A DNA stretch of 64,000 nt from Lactuca virosa. Taxonomy: Eukaryota; Streptophyta; Magnoliopsida; Asterales; Asteraceae. The notes beneath the pieces were generated by a model. That model saw only the letters and a program-made list of their open reading frames with translations. It ran no database searches and had not been told where the DNA came from. Numbering within the stretch: position 1 is the stretch's first letter; every line of letters begins with the position of its first letter. Made by a program: the position numbers and the translations under genes. Positions 33,789 to 44,428 of the stretch are shown here, piece by piece. The stretch spans positions 118,315,254 to 118,379,253 of the forward strand of contig CAKMRJ010005634.1 in NCBI GenBank assembly GCA_928212115.1. Reading direction: 5' to 3'.

Positions 33789-34389
33789 TATGCTTGTTTT
33801 CCATTATACTTGATGCTACTTGTTTTCAAAGCTTGGAAAAATCGATTTTCTGCTTTCTGGACAGTGAACTCGCTTATGAGTTGGTGCTCCAAAATGCAAA
33901 ATTTTGAGTTTTAAAGCCAGAACTGGACTAGAATCATTACCCTAAACTGTTTTTGAACAAATAAACCTATTTTTAATGTGGTAATGATTGTGCTTATCCA
34001 ATTTCAAAGATAATTGTCAAAGTTTCAAGTTTTATATTAGTTTATATGATTCTTGAAAATTGTTGATGTGAATTATCCTTGCTTATGAGTTTTGCTAGAT
34101 CATAGATATTATTTGACATTTCTTGTTAGTTTAATTATTGATCTAAATGCCTTTTAATGGACTCCATAACTTGTCCTCAAGTTATGGAATTCTAAAAGTC
34201 TTTTCCTTAAAAGTCATTAAAACTCATAAGTTATAAAAATGAAAGGTTTTGAATAGTTTCAAAACTTGCCCTCAAGTTTTGGAATTTGTAAAGTCACTTT
34301 ACAATACATTAATTCCAAACCCTAGAATTTTAAAAGTCTAAAATTCAACCCTTATACTTTATAGTATTATAAGTTAATAATATATATGT

Positions 34390-34830
34390 ATAAGATCAAG
34401 TCAGTCTTACCGTTAGTAGGCCTCATTCACGAAGCCGGTCTATAAGGGGGGTATAAGGTTACTGCCTATAAAATGGCAGTTTAATAGGTGTCCACTCTCA
34501 CCCACCACTTCCTTGATTGGTGGAGGGTTGTTATCCGAACGGGTAGGATAGGACTATAATTCTCATTAAGTATAATGATAATAAAGTAACTAAATGTTTT
34601 ATTAAATTCTCAATCTTAGTTACTTTAGGAAAATGTGAAATTGATGCTAATCCATGAAAATTGCACTTTGCACCTTACCAAGTCGTTGATGGAGCGTGTA
34701 TGGTTAACCGACACATTAACTTGGATTCGTAAGGGTGGTAAAGGGTGTCTCGATGTTTATCATAAGATCAATGGAGTGTGTGTGGTTAACCGACACACTG
34801 ATTGGGTGATAAAGTCGAGAGTACCAAGCA
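34390..34830 (+). other. V conserved structured leader block
   Basis: CCACCA (34502-34507), a 10-base loop, then TGGTGG (34518-34523): the closing pair is A-T, against G-C in C2. Two GGTTAACC hairpins with GTGTG/CACAC arms at about 34693-34720 and 34772-34800. The rest of 33789-35169 holds no gene. Confidence 0.65.
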
Positions 34831-35169
34831 CATTTTGCATGGTTATTCACACCTTGTTTGTGATCCTCAGTATCCCAATCACAAACCTGAAGGGCATAAT
34901 CGAGATTTAAACATGTCATTGAATTGTTCAATGAATCTCAAAGGATCGAGAAATTTCAATCCAATTAAAACTTAATAACAATTTTGTTTTTCATGGTGGA
35001 AATTGGTAAATCGTCATTTACCTACCTTCAAATATTTTTCAAGTTGGATTACGGCATCCCTCTTCCAATTTGTAAAATATTGTGTTGGGTCCTAGCCTTA
35101 ATATTTCATTTTGGGTGTTATATTAAGGACTCTTTATCTAATCTAAACTTTGTCTTTCTTTCTTTTCAG

Positions 35170-36060
35170 ATGTCTTCTAACACTGCTTCTGGCTCAAACC
35201 CTACTGGCTCCTTCTCTCTCATGAACCTTTATGGGAGAGTCGTCTTTGATGGTTCCAACTTCAATGATTGGATTAGGAACATCAGGATGGTCACTCGCTA
35301 TGAGGACAAGGAATATGTCCTAGACAAGGAGCTTAAGGAAATCGATGAGTCTTCTGCTACTCCTGAGGAGATCGCTGAGTTTAGGACTCATGAGAAGGAT
35401 GCCACCAAGGTGTCTTGTATCATGTTGGCCACCATGACAGCTGAACTCCAAAAGTCCTATGAGGACTTCTACCCTTTTGAGATGCACCAGGATCTGATGG
35501 AAAGATACCAACAGAGTGCTCGTCAAGAGAGGTATGAAATCATCTCTTCCATGATAACAACTAATATGAAGGATGGTGAATCCATCACGGGCCACTTGCA
35601 GAAAATGCATAGGTTTGTGGACCGGTTGCTAAAGTTGAATGTGAACTTCCATGATGAGTTGGCTATATATATCATTCTACACTCCTTACCTCCATGTTAT
35701 GATCAGTTCCGAATGACCTATCATATGAACAAGGAGGAGGTCACACTTAGTAAACTTCAAGGGCTTTTGAGGACTGTTGAAAGTGGTCTCAAAGGTAAAA
35801 ATGTTGTTTCTACTCCTACCGCAACTGCCCCTGTTCTGGCAATTGGACAAGGTAAAGGGAAGAAGAGGAAGGCTCCCTCAAAGAGCCGCAAGGGAAAGTC
35901 TCTTGATGGATCCTCTTCAAGTGAGACCAAGGCTGGTTCTGTTGCTCCCTCTTCCATTCCTAAGGAAGCAGAGTGTTTCTACTGTCACGAAAAAGGGCAC
36001 TGGAAGCGAAGCTGCCCCAAATACTTGCACGATGTTAAAGATGGGAAGGTTAAGGCCACC
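35170..36060 (+). pseudogene. gag: V gag (frame intact)
   Basis: Copia Gag from ATG 35170, chosen because it follows the acceptor-like TTTTCAG and aligns with the W start; the upstream in-frame extension to 34984 is leader. FDGSNFNDW (residues about 30-38), UBN2-type capsid with LHSLPPCYDQF (about residues 175-185), a lysine-rich linker and a complete knuckle CFYCHEKGHWKRSC (about residues 270-283). No stop within gag. The best preserved gag in the window, followed in frame by protease. Confidence 0.88.
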
Positions 36061-38075
36061 CATGCAGGTATTTATACTATTCTATCTAAAAACTCATCAC
36101 ATTCTAACTCTTGGGTTCTTGACACAGGTTGTGGATTTCACATTTGTTCTGATGTGCATGGCCTAAAAATAAGTAAGGATGTGGAGCACGGGAAGATAAA
36201 CTTGATCATGGGGAATAGGAAGGTTTCACCTGTCACCAAGATTGAAGTTTACTCTTTATTGCTTAGTAGTGGGTTAGAAATAGATTTGAATAATTGTTGC
36301 TACTCATTTGATATGGCGAGAAATATTATTTCCTTTCATGGTTTGTACAAACAAGGTTTTAGTTTTTCATTTGATAATGAAATTAGTGCTATAAATGCTT
36401 ATTATAATGGTGTATTTTATTTTAAAGCATTACCTTGTAATGGTGTATATGAAACTGTGATGGTTATAGACAACTTAGGAAATAATGTGTTGCACATTGA
36501 TTCTTCCAATGAATTGGATAAAGCATGCTTGTGGTATTGTCGTCTTGGACATGTCAGCAAGAAGCGCATAGGCCAACTCTAAAAGGCTAGAGTTTTGGAG
36601 TCATTCAACTTAAGGTCGGATGACACTTGCGAATCTTGCTTACTTGGAAAGATGACCAAGTCACCCTTCACTGGTACTTGTGAAAGGGGTGAAGGTTTGT
36701 TGGATCTCATACACACCGATGTGTGTGGACCTTTCAGAACCGCCACAAGGGATGCTAATCGCTTCTATGTGACTTTTATTGATGATTACAGTAGATATGG
36801 CTATGTCTACTTAATCAAGCATAACTCAGAAACCTTTGAGAAATTCAAAGAGTTTAAACAAGAAGTGGAGAATCAATTGAGCAGGAAGATAAAGATGCTC
36901 TGATCCGATCGGGGTGGTGAGTATCTTAGTATCGAGTTCATTAACTATCTTAAGGGATGTGGAATTGTTTCACAGTTGATGCCACCTAGGACACCACAAC
37001 TTAATGGTGTGGCTGAGAGGTGCAATCGAACCTTGTTGGACATGGTTCATTCCATGATGAGTCGAGCTTCGTTACCTATCTCATTCAGGGGGTATGCCTT
37101 GGAGACTGCCGCCCATATCCTTAATCTAGTCCCTACCAAAAAGGTTGCCAAAACACCTCACGAGATGTGGACTGGGAAGGTTCCCACATTAGACCACATC
37201 AAGGTTTGGGGTTGCGAGGCTTTCGTGAGACGCGATATTCATGACAAGCTTGAACCTCAGAGTGAGCAGTGTATTTTCATCGGCTACCCACAGAAATCCT
37301 TTGGTTATCTCTTCTACGGACCGAGTGACAATGTTGTCTTCGTTGCGAGGAGAGGAGTCTTTCGCGAGAGAGAGCTCATAGGCCAAGGAGACAGTGGGAG
37401 GCAAATTGACCTTGAAGAACTTCAAGAGTCAAGCAGTGAAGGAACCTCAAGAACTAGCGATCAACCTGAGGAGGAAACTCCTGTTGAGCCAATTAACGAG
37501 TCTATACCTCTGAGGCATTCCAGTAGAGTTAGTGTTCCACCTGAGTTCTATGGTTTCCATATTACTGCAGAAGGCGATACATTTATCAGTGATAACACAC
37601 TGGTAAATTTGGATGAACCAAACAACTACAAGGAAGCCATGGCAGGCCCCGAGTCTGCTAAATGGAAAGAGGCTATGGACAGCGACATTCAGTCCATTTA
37701 TGACAATCAAGTTTGGAACTTGGCTGACAATGTACCGGGTCGTAAGACAGTCGGGTGCAAATGGATCTTCAAGAAGAAGACCGACATGGATGGGAAATTA
37801 CACACTTATAAGGCGTGACTGGTTGCGAAGGGCTTTACTCAAAACTCCGAGAGTTGACTATGATGATACCTTCTCACCAGTAGCAAAGATTAAGTCCTTT
37901 AGGTTTATGCTAGCCATTGTTGCATTTCATGCTTATGAAATATGGCAAATGGATGTCAAAACCGCTTTCCTTAATGGAAAGTTGGCTGAGGATGTTTACA
38001 TGAATCAGCCAGAGGGTTTTGTGGATGCAAAGCACCCTAATAGAGTGTGTTTTAAGTGGTACTTGCAGTTATAGT
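36061..38075 (+). pseudogene. pol: V pol: protease, integrase, RT start (broken, deleted)
   Basis: Protease keeps SWVLDTGCGFHIC (about 36110). Integrase: CRLGHVSKKR, then TAA (36580-36582, Gln to stop), HTDVCGPF, IDDYSRYGYVY, TGA at 36901-36903, SDRGGEYLSIEF and ERCNRTLLDMV, so D, D and E are all present. RT: KEAMAGPESAKWKEAM, TVGCKWIFKKK, TGA at 37816-37818, a shift, then IWQMDVKTAFLNGKLAEDVYMNQPEGF, ending near 38060. YVDD, RT thumb and RNase H are gone; 3' UTR sequence follows at once. Confidence 0.9.
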
Positions 38076-38100
38076 TATTAGACTTATCCAAGTGGGAGAC
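38076..38100 (+). other. V polypurine tract
   Basis: TTATCCAAGTGGGAGAC directly before the 3' LTR, as in W and C2. Confidence 0.85.
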
Positions 38101-38691
38101 TGTTGGATTTAGTGTCTAAGCCCATAACTATAATTGGTATATACTTGACCCGAGAGTAGCATGGTCCATTTGGGTTGCATGGCACCGGAACAATTTGTAT
38201 GGATGGACTTCTGAGAAGAGGATATTTTTATGATTTATTAATATATTATAAGTTCTAATATATATTAATATGAAATCGTATTATTTAATTAGTATTGATC
38301 AAGAATTAATTTGGAATTAATTTTGTGATAAAAAGAGACTAATTAAATATATGGGGATTGATTGTGTAAATCATTCATTCTTATAAAGTGGGCTTATGAT
38401 CCATAGTTATTTATGTTGGGCTAAACCCATGTGGTGACCCATGGATACTCCATGGAGGTTAAAACCCATGGAGCCTAAGGAATGTGGAAAGTCATGCACA
38501 TTAGGGTTTGCATGGTGTAACCCTAGTTGTGTCACACTATATAAGAAACCTCATGGCTACCAAAAAATCGGCACTTAAGTGAGATACAAGAGGGCTAGCC
38601 GATTTTGTGTGTGCAAGACGATCTCTTCTCAAGTCCTCCATTGTTGGTGGTGTTGTGTGAAGCATTTGAGGCATCACACTTGGGGTGCTAG
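38101..38691 (+). repeat. V 3' LTR, first part
   Basis: Matches 33062-33650 of the 5' LTR up to GGTGCTAG, where the solo LTR is inserted. It resumes at 41194. Confidence 0.9.
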
Positions 38692-38940
38692 TGTAACGCC
38701 CGGGTTTCGGGGATAAGCATTTTTAGACGATGTAATAGTCTAGGTCAACTATTGTAACTCTTTTTGAAGTAATAAAGATGAACTATTTGAATACTATGTG
38801 AATTATGTGTATTTGTGTGCTTATAATTTAATTATAAATGTATAATTAATGAAGAATAAAAATAAGCGTCAAAATTAAAGTATGAGATAAGCCCGATATC
38901 TTTACATAAAGTTGGGGTGGTCGAAACAAGGATTTTGGTG

Positions 38941-39490
38941 ATATAAAGAACGCCGAAATCCGAATTATAACGAAGAAGTTATGACCCGTCAAAGTTTCAT
39001 GACAGAACCGACGCGACACCGGGAAGCCTAAATAGTGAATTTACGATAGAGCGACTTTTAGCCTTAGCGATCTAAACAAAAGTCGTAGAATATGTTAAAC
39101 CAAGAGCGTCCATAAAAAGAACGCCCAAATCTGACTTTTATATGAGGAAGTTATGATTTTTCGAAGTTTCGGCTTAACGGTATACATCCCGAAGTTCGAA
39201 TATTAGATCGAGCGGTTTTTAGCCGACAAAACCTAAACGAGAATCGAAGATCTCTGTAATAGTAGCGTAACGATAAAAAGACAGACGAAAACGGACGTCG
39301 GATGAAGAAGTTATGAATTTTTAACGGACCAATCCTGTCCCGGCCTGTTAAAAATATAACTTTTAAAATAAATTCAAAATTAGCCCACGGAGTCTAAACG
39401 AAAGTTGTAGAGTATGTTCCCGCCTACGCGTGGATATAAAGAACGTCGAAAACAGAGCTCGTATGCGAAAGATACGAATTTTTGAAGTTG
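38941..39490 (+). repeat. Degenerate tandem units in solo LTR
   Basis: Four units each carry AAAGAACG(C/T)C, a GAAAACGGA-like word, GAAGAAGTTATGA and a following TTTTTCGAAG. The G LTRs have the same array (51325-51880, 63690-64000). Confidence 0.7.
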
Positions 39491-39617
39491 AGGGTGCAAT
39501 TTGCGAAACCTGTTGCAATAGTGATGACGTGGCTCGATCTGGGCCGTCCGATGAAGATCAGCCTCGCATCCGATGAACGACGCGTCACCCTTCGCTATGC
39601 CCCGTGTCCGAGGTTGG

Positions 39618-39735
39618 GTACGCCCAGCGTACCTCGGCCTTATCCCTTCCGAGTCCGGGTGCGAGCCAGCTGTATGCGAGTTGGACCCTTATCCGAAGCT
39701 ACGCGCAGCGTAATGCTGCTGAACGTGCAGCGTAG
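39618..39735. promoter_or_regulatory. TACG-N5-CGTA words before TATA box of solo LTR
   Basis: GTACGCCCAGCGTAC (39618-39632), CTACGCGCAGCGTA (39699-39712) and a decayed ACGTGCAGCGTA just after. TATAAATAG follows at 39754. Confidence 0.75.
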
Positions 39736-40090
39736 GTCCGAAGTCCAGCAGCCTATAAATAGCTGCGAGATGTTCTGAGCAATTCACACCAAATCTATTT
39801 CTCTCTCTAAATACTTTCTCTCTCTAGGGTTTCTAACCCCCCTAAAGCCTAGGTGAACCCCCTAGCACCCGAAGGAAGCCCCGAGGCTCCCGGAGTCCCG
39901 AGAAAAAAGGTCTTTCGGTTCGGAAACGCTGCTCCGAGCAAAGCCCAGTTTTTTAAGAAAACCCGCTGTAAGTGAGCTACGCCTACGCAATTTTTAATAT
40001 AGCTTCTAATTAATTATAGTAACATTATTAGGACCTTAAAATAATTATTTGGGCTATTATTATGAGTTATATAGAGTGTTGTTTAACGCT

Positions 40091-40094
<4 letters not shown>

Positions 40095-40147
<53 letters not shown>
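40095..40147. repeat. (TAA)n microsatellite
   Basis: About 17 uninterrupted TAA units within the solo LTR. Confidence 0.95.
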
Positions 40148-41193
40148 GCTAGACTATTAATTAGTCGCGGTTAACGTTAGACTAAACCCTAGTGGTATTA
40201 ATACTAGGTTTTGTCGAGGGAAACTTATTTTGAGATAACGAAGCGTTGTTCGAGTGCAGAGTCACCACCTTTCAAGTGAGTGCATAGTTACTTTCATCTT
40301 ACACATAGATATGAAGTATTTTATATAAATTACGTGCTACATGTGCATATTATCTGTATACTTGTTATCTATGCTGGGTGAACAATTTTATACATGTTTT
40401 AAATGATTTAAACCGTATATGTATTTTATATCTACAAAATGTGTTGGGTAAAACATGGGTAGATCTAATAGTTGTTGTGTGACAAAATAAAATAATGAGA
40501 GGCCTCGTTATAGATGTTATTGATGATCCAGTCATCTAGCAGAGTATAGATGAAGATCACGGACTATTCTAGACAGTCTAGTGGAACGCTAGCAGGCTCG
40601 CAACCTGTAGGTGTTTATTTGAACTGTGTGTTTACCAGCAGTACTCCATCCCCCACATGGTTGCCTTATTTGACATGAATTGCTGAGGAATCCCCGAAGC
40701 ACGTGTTGTCACCTCGATGAAAGTCCTTAGACTATGTCCCTTGTGTTAGATGTTTTAGGGACGTAAAGTGAGGATAACGGGAACGGGTAATCGGGTTTGT
40801 TTGGTTTGATAAAGTTAATAAACTTATTTATTGTGGGTTGAAAACCCTATGTGCTCACCAGGCTCCCAAGCCTGACCCACTCAGTTTCTTGTATTACAGG
40901 AAGTGGCGCAAGAGCATAATAGTTTGGATGAGAGATAAGGGATTATAGGCCTGTAAATACGAAATAATGTAGTAAGGCTTATGTTGTACTGTTTATGCTT
41001 ATGATCTATATCGAACATGACATCCCGAGTCTTTTAATGAAATACATTTATATGGAAATGCTTTTGATAAATCTTTATCATATTTTTGTATTGGGACAAA
41101 TTCCGCAACTCTTTTATTTAAAATGTTACTCTGATTTTCAAACAAGCATAAACAAAATCGGTCTTTTCTGGCCGTAAAAATGGGGATGTCACA

Positions 41194-41326
41194 GCTAGGC
41201 TCTTAAAGGCTTAAGGTTTCAAAGCTACAACAAAGGTAAGTCATCTAACTAGATTTTTGTAGTGTATATACTCTAGCTCAACAAAGGTAAGCATTAGAGG
41301 CATCACACTTGGGGTGCTAGGCTCTT
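41194..41326 (+). repeat. V 3' LTR remainder and templated filler
   Basis: 41194-41273 continues the LTR after the solo LTR. 41274-41326 is a patchwork: a copy of CAACAAAGGTAAG and a copy of the segment GAGGCATCACACTTGGGG through GCTCTT, both from the V LTR, joined straight to X gag. The true LTR end is absent. Confidence 0.8.
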
Positions 41327-42151
41327 CGTCGTCGGCTGCGACTACACCGGTCTTCAGTCCCTCCCCTGGGACTCTCCCTCCTCCCTGGCCTGTAACTCTA
41401 GCTCAATCTCCCTCCGCCTGGCATTGGTCTGCAACTCGGCCAATGTCTGGTAAGACGAGTTCGCCATGAACTCCCGTATAACCCTCCTCGGTATACTCAG
41501 ATAACGACTCACACATGCCTGCTCAGTAGACACGTGCTCAGGGAAAAACAGCGCCCTCTCATGGAACATCCTCGAAATCTCAGTCACAGTTTATGTCTTC
41601 TGCTTGAGAGACAGAAACTCTTGGGCCAACCGTTCCCTCTCCACCTAGGGAACATACTCGTCTCGAAACAACTATGTAAACCTCTCCCACATCACTGTAG
41701 CATGGTCTGCAGGAGTAAAACTGGTTGTCACAAACTTCCACCCATCCTTCGCTCCCAACCGAAGTTGGTTCAGCGCAAATCGAACTCTCAAGTGCTCTGG
41801 GCATGAACACGTATAAAAGCATCCCTCAATGTCAGAGATCCATCTCATGGCAGCAATCGGATCCTGTGTCCCATCAAACTCTGGTGGCTTTGTGTTGTTG
41901 AACTCTCGGAACAACAACGAGTCACCTCCCTGTGGCCTAGCAGCAGCTACGGTTGCGGTGGCTGCAGCAGCAGCAGCCTCAGTAACACTAGCATAACGCT
42001 CATCAAATGTCTCGATCAGTGTGGTCTTGATAGACCCAAACATCTCCGGTATCGCCTCTCGAATAGCTGTGGGCACCTCCTCATGAATGATCCAGCGGAT
42101 CTCCTCGTCACTAGCACTACCGCCCTCGGGGTTGTGGCGTGTACCCACCAT
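41327..42151 (-). pseudogene. gag: X gag N-terminal and capsid part
   Basis: Minus-strand Gag from ATG 42149-42151 (MVGTRHNPEGG), eight bases after an acceptor-like TTTCAG. FGSIKTTLIETFDERYASV, an alanine-rich stretch, LLFREFNNTKPPEFDG, RWISDIEGCFYTCSC and LRLGAKDGWKFV, where Y and Z have DWW. Stops after WERFT, in EYVP and after LKQKT. The second half MFHERALFFPEHVSTEQACVS runs to ELELQAREEGESQGRD. The 3' end abuts V filler. Confidence 0.88.
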
Positions 42152-42158
42152 GATGTCT

Positions 42159-43341
42159 CTGAAACACAACACAAAAATCATCAGAGACTCGCTCGAGCAT
42201 ACTCACACTCGATTTCCCGCCCCTACATGCTTATTAGTACCCTAAGGATTCTTACTTGGGTTGCATACAGATCCGGTGTTTTCAGTAATACGGGCCCAAT
42301 ACTACCTTCCACACCAACCTGTAATCACCCCAAGTCCTCCTCCTAGGATCCCAATTTGCATGTACCTTATCTCTCACAAATAACAGACTACTCTCTCAGT
42401 AGACCCCTCATATGCTCATCTAGGTACCTCTCCTAGATTTTCCCTCGACTCAGAATTCTTTCTAAGTGATTCCTGCTAGATACTCCTACACAACACATAC
42501 TCAAGGAAAACAACAGATAGCAGCAACTTCTAGGCTAAGGCATCATAAATCAGGCAACGCTAGCCCTAAATATGAAATACCTAGCCTATCCTCTAGCATG
42601 CATCCCTAACATCTCATAAATATCTCATAACACAAATAAGTAAGGGTATTTTAGGAAATCGTTGTTCGGGCTCTGGCTGATTGTACACACTGCTCCAACT
42701 CGTTTTTCTCTTAAAACTCTTACTCGTGTTTAGAAAAATCATTTCTTTTGAAAATTTTTCTCAAATCCTCAGTTTGAGTCCAGACACACCCGAAGGTATA
42801 TCCGAATCCCTCAAACCAAGGCTCTGATACCAACTTGTAACACCATAATTTTTCAAACAAATTTTTCATTTTTAAAAATCACACAATTCTCATAAATATA
42901 GTTCACAAACCCCCAAAATGACAATTATCAAAACACATATTCATAAGTTGTTTAAACACAATCCAGGATCCTCAAAACATAACTATGCCTTGTATGTACA
43001 ATCAAGTTGGCGCATTCCTGTGATCCTGAGAAGTACCTGAAACACATAACACATAACACGGTAAGCACGAAGCTTAGTGAGTTCCCTAAACTACCACACA
43101 CATCTCATTAGCCTCTCATAGCTATACTCGAATAAGACCCTCCGGTCAGTGTGTTTCAGTGGAACCCTCCAGCCCCACAACTCGGGTGGACCCTCCGGTC
43201 CTAACTCAGTAAGCTTAGAATAATACACAACATAAATCACAAAGACATAATGCAAGATATCACAATACTCAATATAAGCACATAAGACCCTCTGGTCACA
43301 CAAAGGTTACCACTCTAGGTAAGTATAGTGAGAAGACTCAC
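42159..43341 (-). other. X candidate leader intron
   Basis: Donor CAAG|GTGAGT in the LTR (with the GTGAG-TCTT-CTCAC hairpin) and acceptor TGTGTTTCAG near the gag start, 1183 nt on the minus strand. The leader 42152-42820 contains no gene. Confidence 0.42.
42822..42834 (-). other. X primer binding site
   Basis: The minus strand reads TTGGTATCAGAGC next to the LTR end, tRNA-Met type. Confidence 0.9.
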
Positions 43342-43589
43342 CTTGTAAGCAAGCAAATGAACCTCGTACACGAATCACTGATCTAGCCTCCGCCTAACAC
43401 ATATGATAATTATCTCTAATTAATACTTCATTCACAACTCTAAATAACCAAAGGCTATTCTTTCTCTCTCTAATACTTGGAATGGGTAAAAGACCATTCT
43501 ACCCCTCCATGGTCTCCGTACACCCTGTCTTGACCAAACCCTAAAGTCAACTGAAGTCAACACTCAAGTCAACAGTCCATGTTGACCCG

Positions 43590-43765
43590 ACTCGTCGAGT
43601 GCATCTATGTGACTTGTCGAGTCCCCTTGTTCCTTCAGAAAAAGTTATGAAAACCCAACTTAACTTGTCGAGTTATCTCATTAACTCGCCGAGTTACTCA
43701 TGTCAGACTCATTAGGAAAAACCCTAGCCGACTCGTCGAGTTAGATCATCAACTCGGCGAGTCCC
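43590..43765. promoter_or_regulatory. X LTR second ACTCGNCGAGT cluster
   Basis: ACTCGTCGAGT (43590), ACTTGTCGAGT (43611), AACTTGTCGAGTT (43662), AACTCGCCGAGTT (43683), ACTCGTCGAG (43731) and AACTCGGCGAGT (43751). TTGACY motifs flank it. Confidence 0.8.
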
Positions 43766-44229
43766 TTAAGTCCTATTTCTCATTCAGACATTTTAAGGCA
43801 GATTTACAACCCCAAACTCTAGATCTAACCTCCCAAGGCTGAAATATCACATAAAGCTACAATCTTTATGTCCATGCATGGCACTTAGGGCTAGAAATGC
43901 CAAAACAAACTCCATCTAGGGTCTTAAGCATAAAAGCTACTCTATAGATGGATAAAGTTGGGACCTTTGGACTTTAGGGACCTCACAAGGTCCAGATCTA
44001 AAGTCTCAAACTCTTGGTGAGTTCAATACACTCAAAGCCTCATGGAAAGATGGAATAAGCCCTAAACTCCATGAAAATGAGAACTAATCACAACAATGAG
44101 CAAGGTGAAGACTTTTTACCTTCAACAGAAGCTCTAGACGAATTAACACCAGATCCAACAGTCTCTTCTTGATCGTTGCTTCAATACTCCACTCTCCTCT
44201 TCAAAAGTGCACTAAAATGCCCAAAGATT

Positions 44230-44301
<72 letters not shown>
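44230..44301. repeat. (TC)n microsatellite in X 5' LTR
   Basis: About 70 bases, against about 23 in the 3' LTR at 29070-29092. Confidence 0.95.
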
Positions 44302-44303
<2 letters not shown>

Positions 44304-44428
44304 GCTTAATATAGGCGATTAGGGTTTCACACAGGGGAGTAAGGTGGCTGGTGAGGCGGAAACGAGGGCTTAAGGTCCTTTAAATAGGGCCCAACCCCGG
44401 AGAATTAGGGTTTCCTCTCACAGCGCCC

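Larger units (their letters stand above)
33689..35169 (+). other. V candidate leader intron
   Basis: A textbook donor CAAAG|GTAAGT in U5, and CTTTCTTTCTTTTCAG directly before the gag ATG (35170), 1481 nt. It spans the primer site and hairpin block. Best donor/acceptor pair among the six elements; splicing is inferred. Confidence 0.5.
38692..41193 (+). mobile_element. Solo LTR of a G-related Ty3 family
   Basis: TGTAACGCCCGGGTTTCGG ... GGGGATGTCACA, 2502 bp, with perfect target duplication GCTAG at 38687-38691 and 41194-41198, inside the 3' LTR of V. No interior, so it is the product of LTR-LTR recombination. It has four degenerate units of about 150 bp (38941-39490), TACG-N5-CGTA words, TATA box 39754-39762 and an ATA microsatellite. 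The minor frame 39482-39778 is not supported as a gene. Confidence 0.93.
33062..41273 (+). mobile_element. Copia element V, internally deleted, nested in X
   Basis: 5' LTR 33062-33774, interior 33775-38100, 3' LTR 38101-38691 plus 41194-41273 interrupted by a solo LTR. The gag-pol frame ends at about 38060, in RT, and jumps to the 3' UTR end, a deletion of about 2 kb relative to W that removes the YVDD box and RNase H. The 3' LTR end and the right target duplication are lost, replaced by filler (41274-41326). Confidence 0.9.

Noticed and set aside
34984..35169. Upstream in-frame extension of V gag
   Set aside because: The ATG at 35170 follows the acceptor-like site and aligns with the W start; the extension is leader DNA conserved with non-coding C1/C2.
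39482..39778. 98-codon frame in the solo LTR
   Set aside because: It spans repeat units, word clusters and the TATA box of an LTR, with no known domain.
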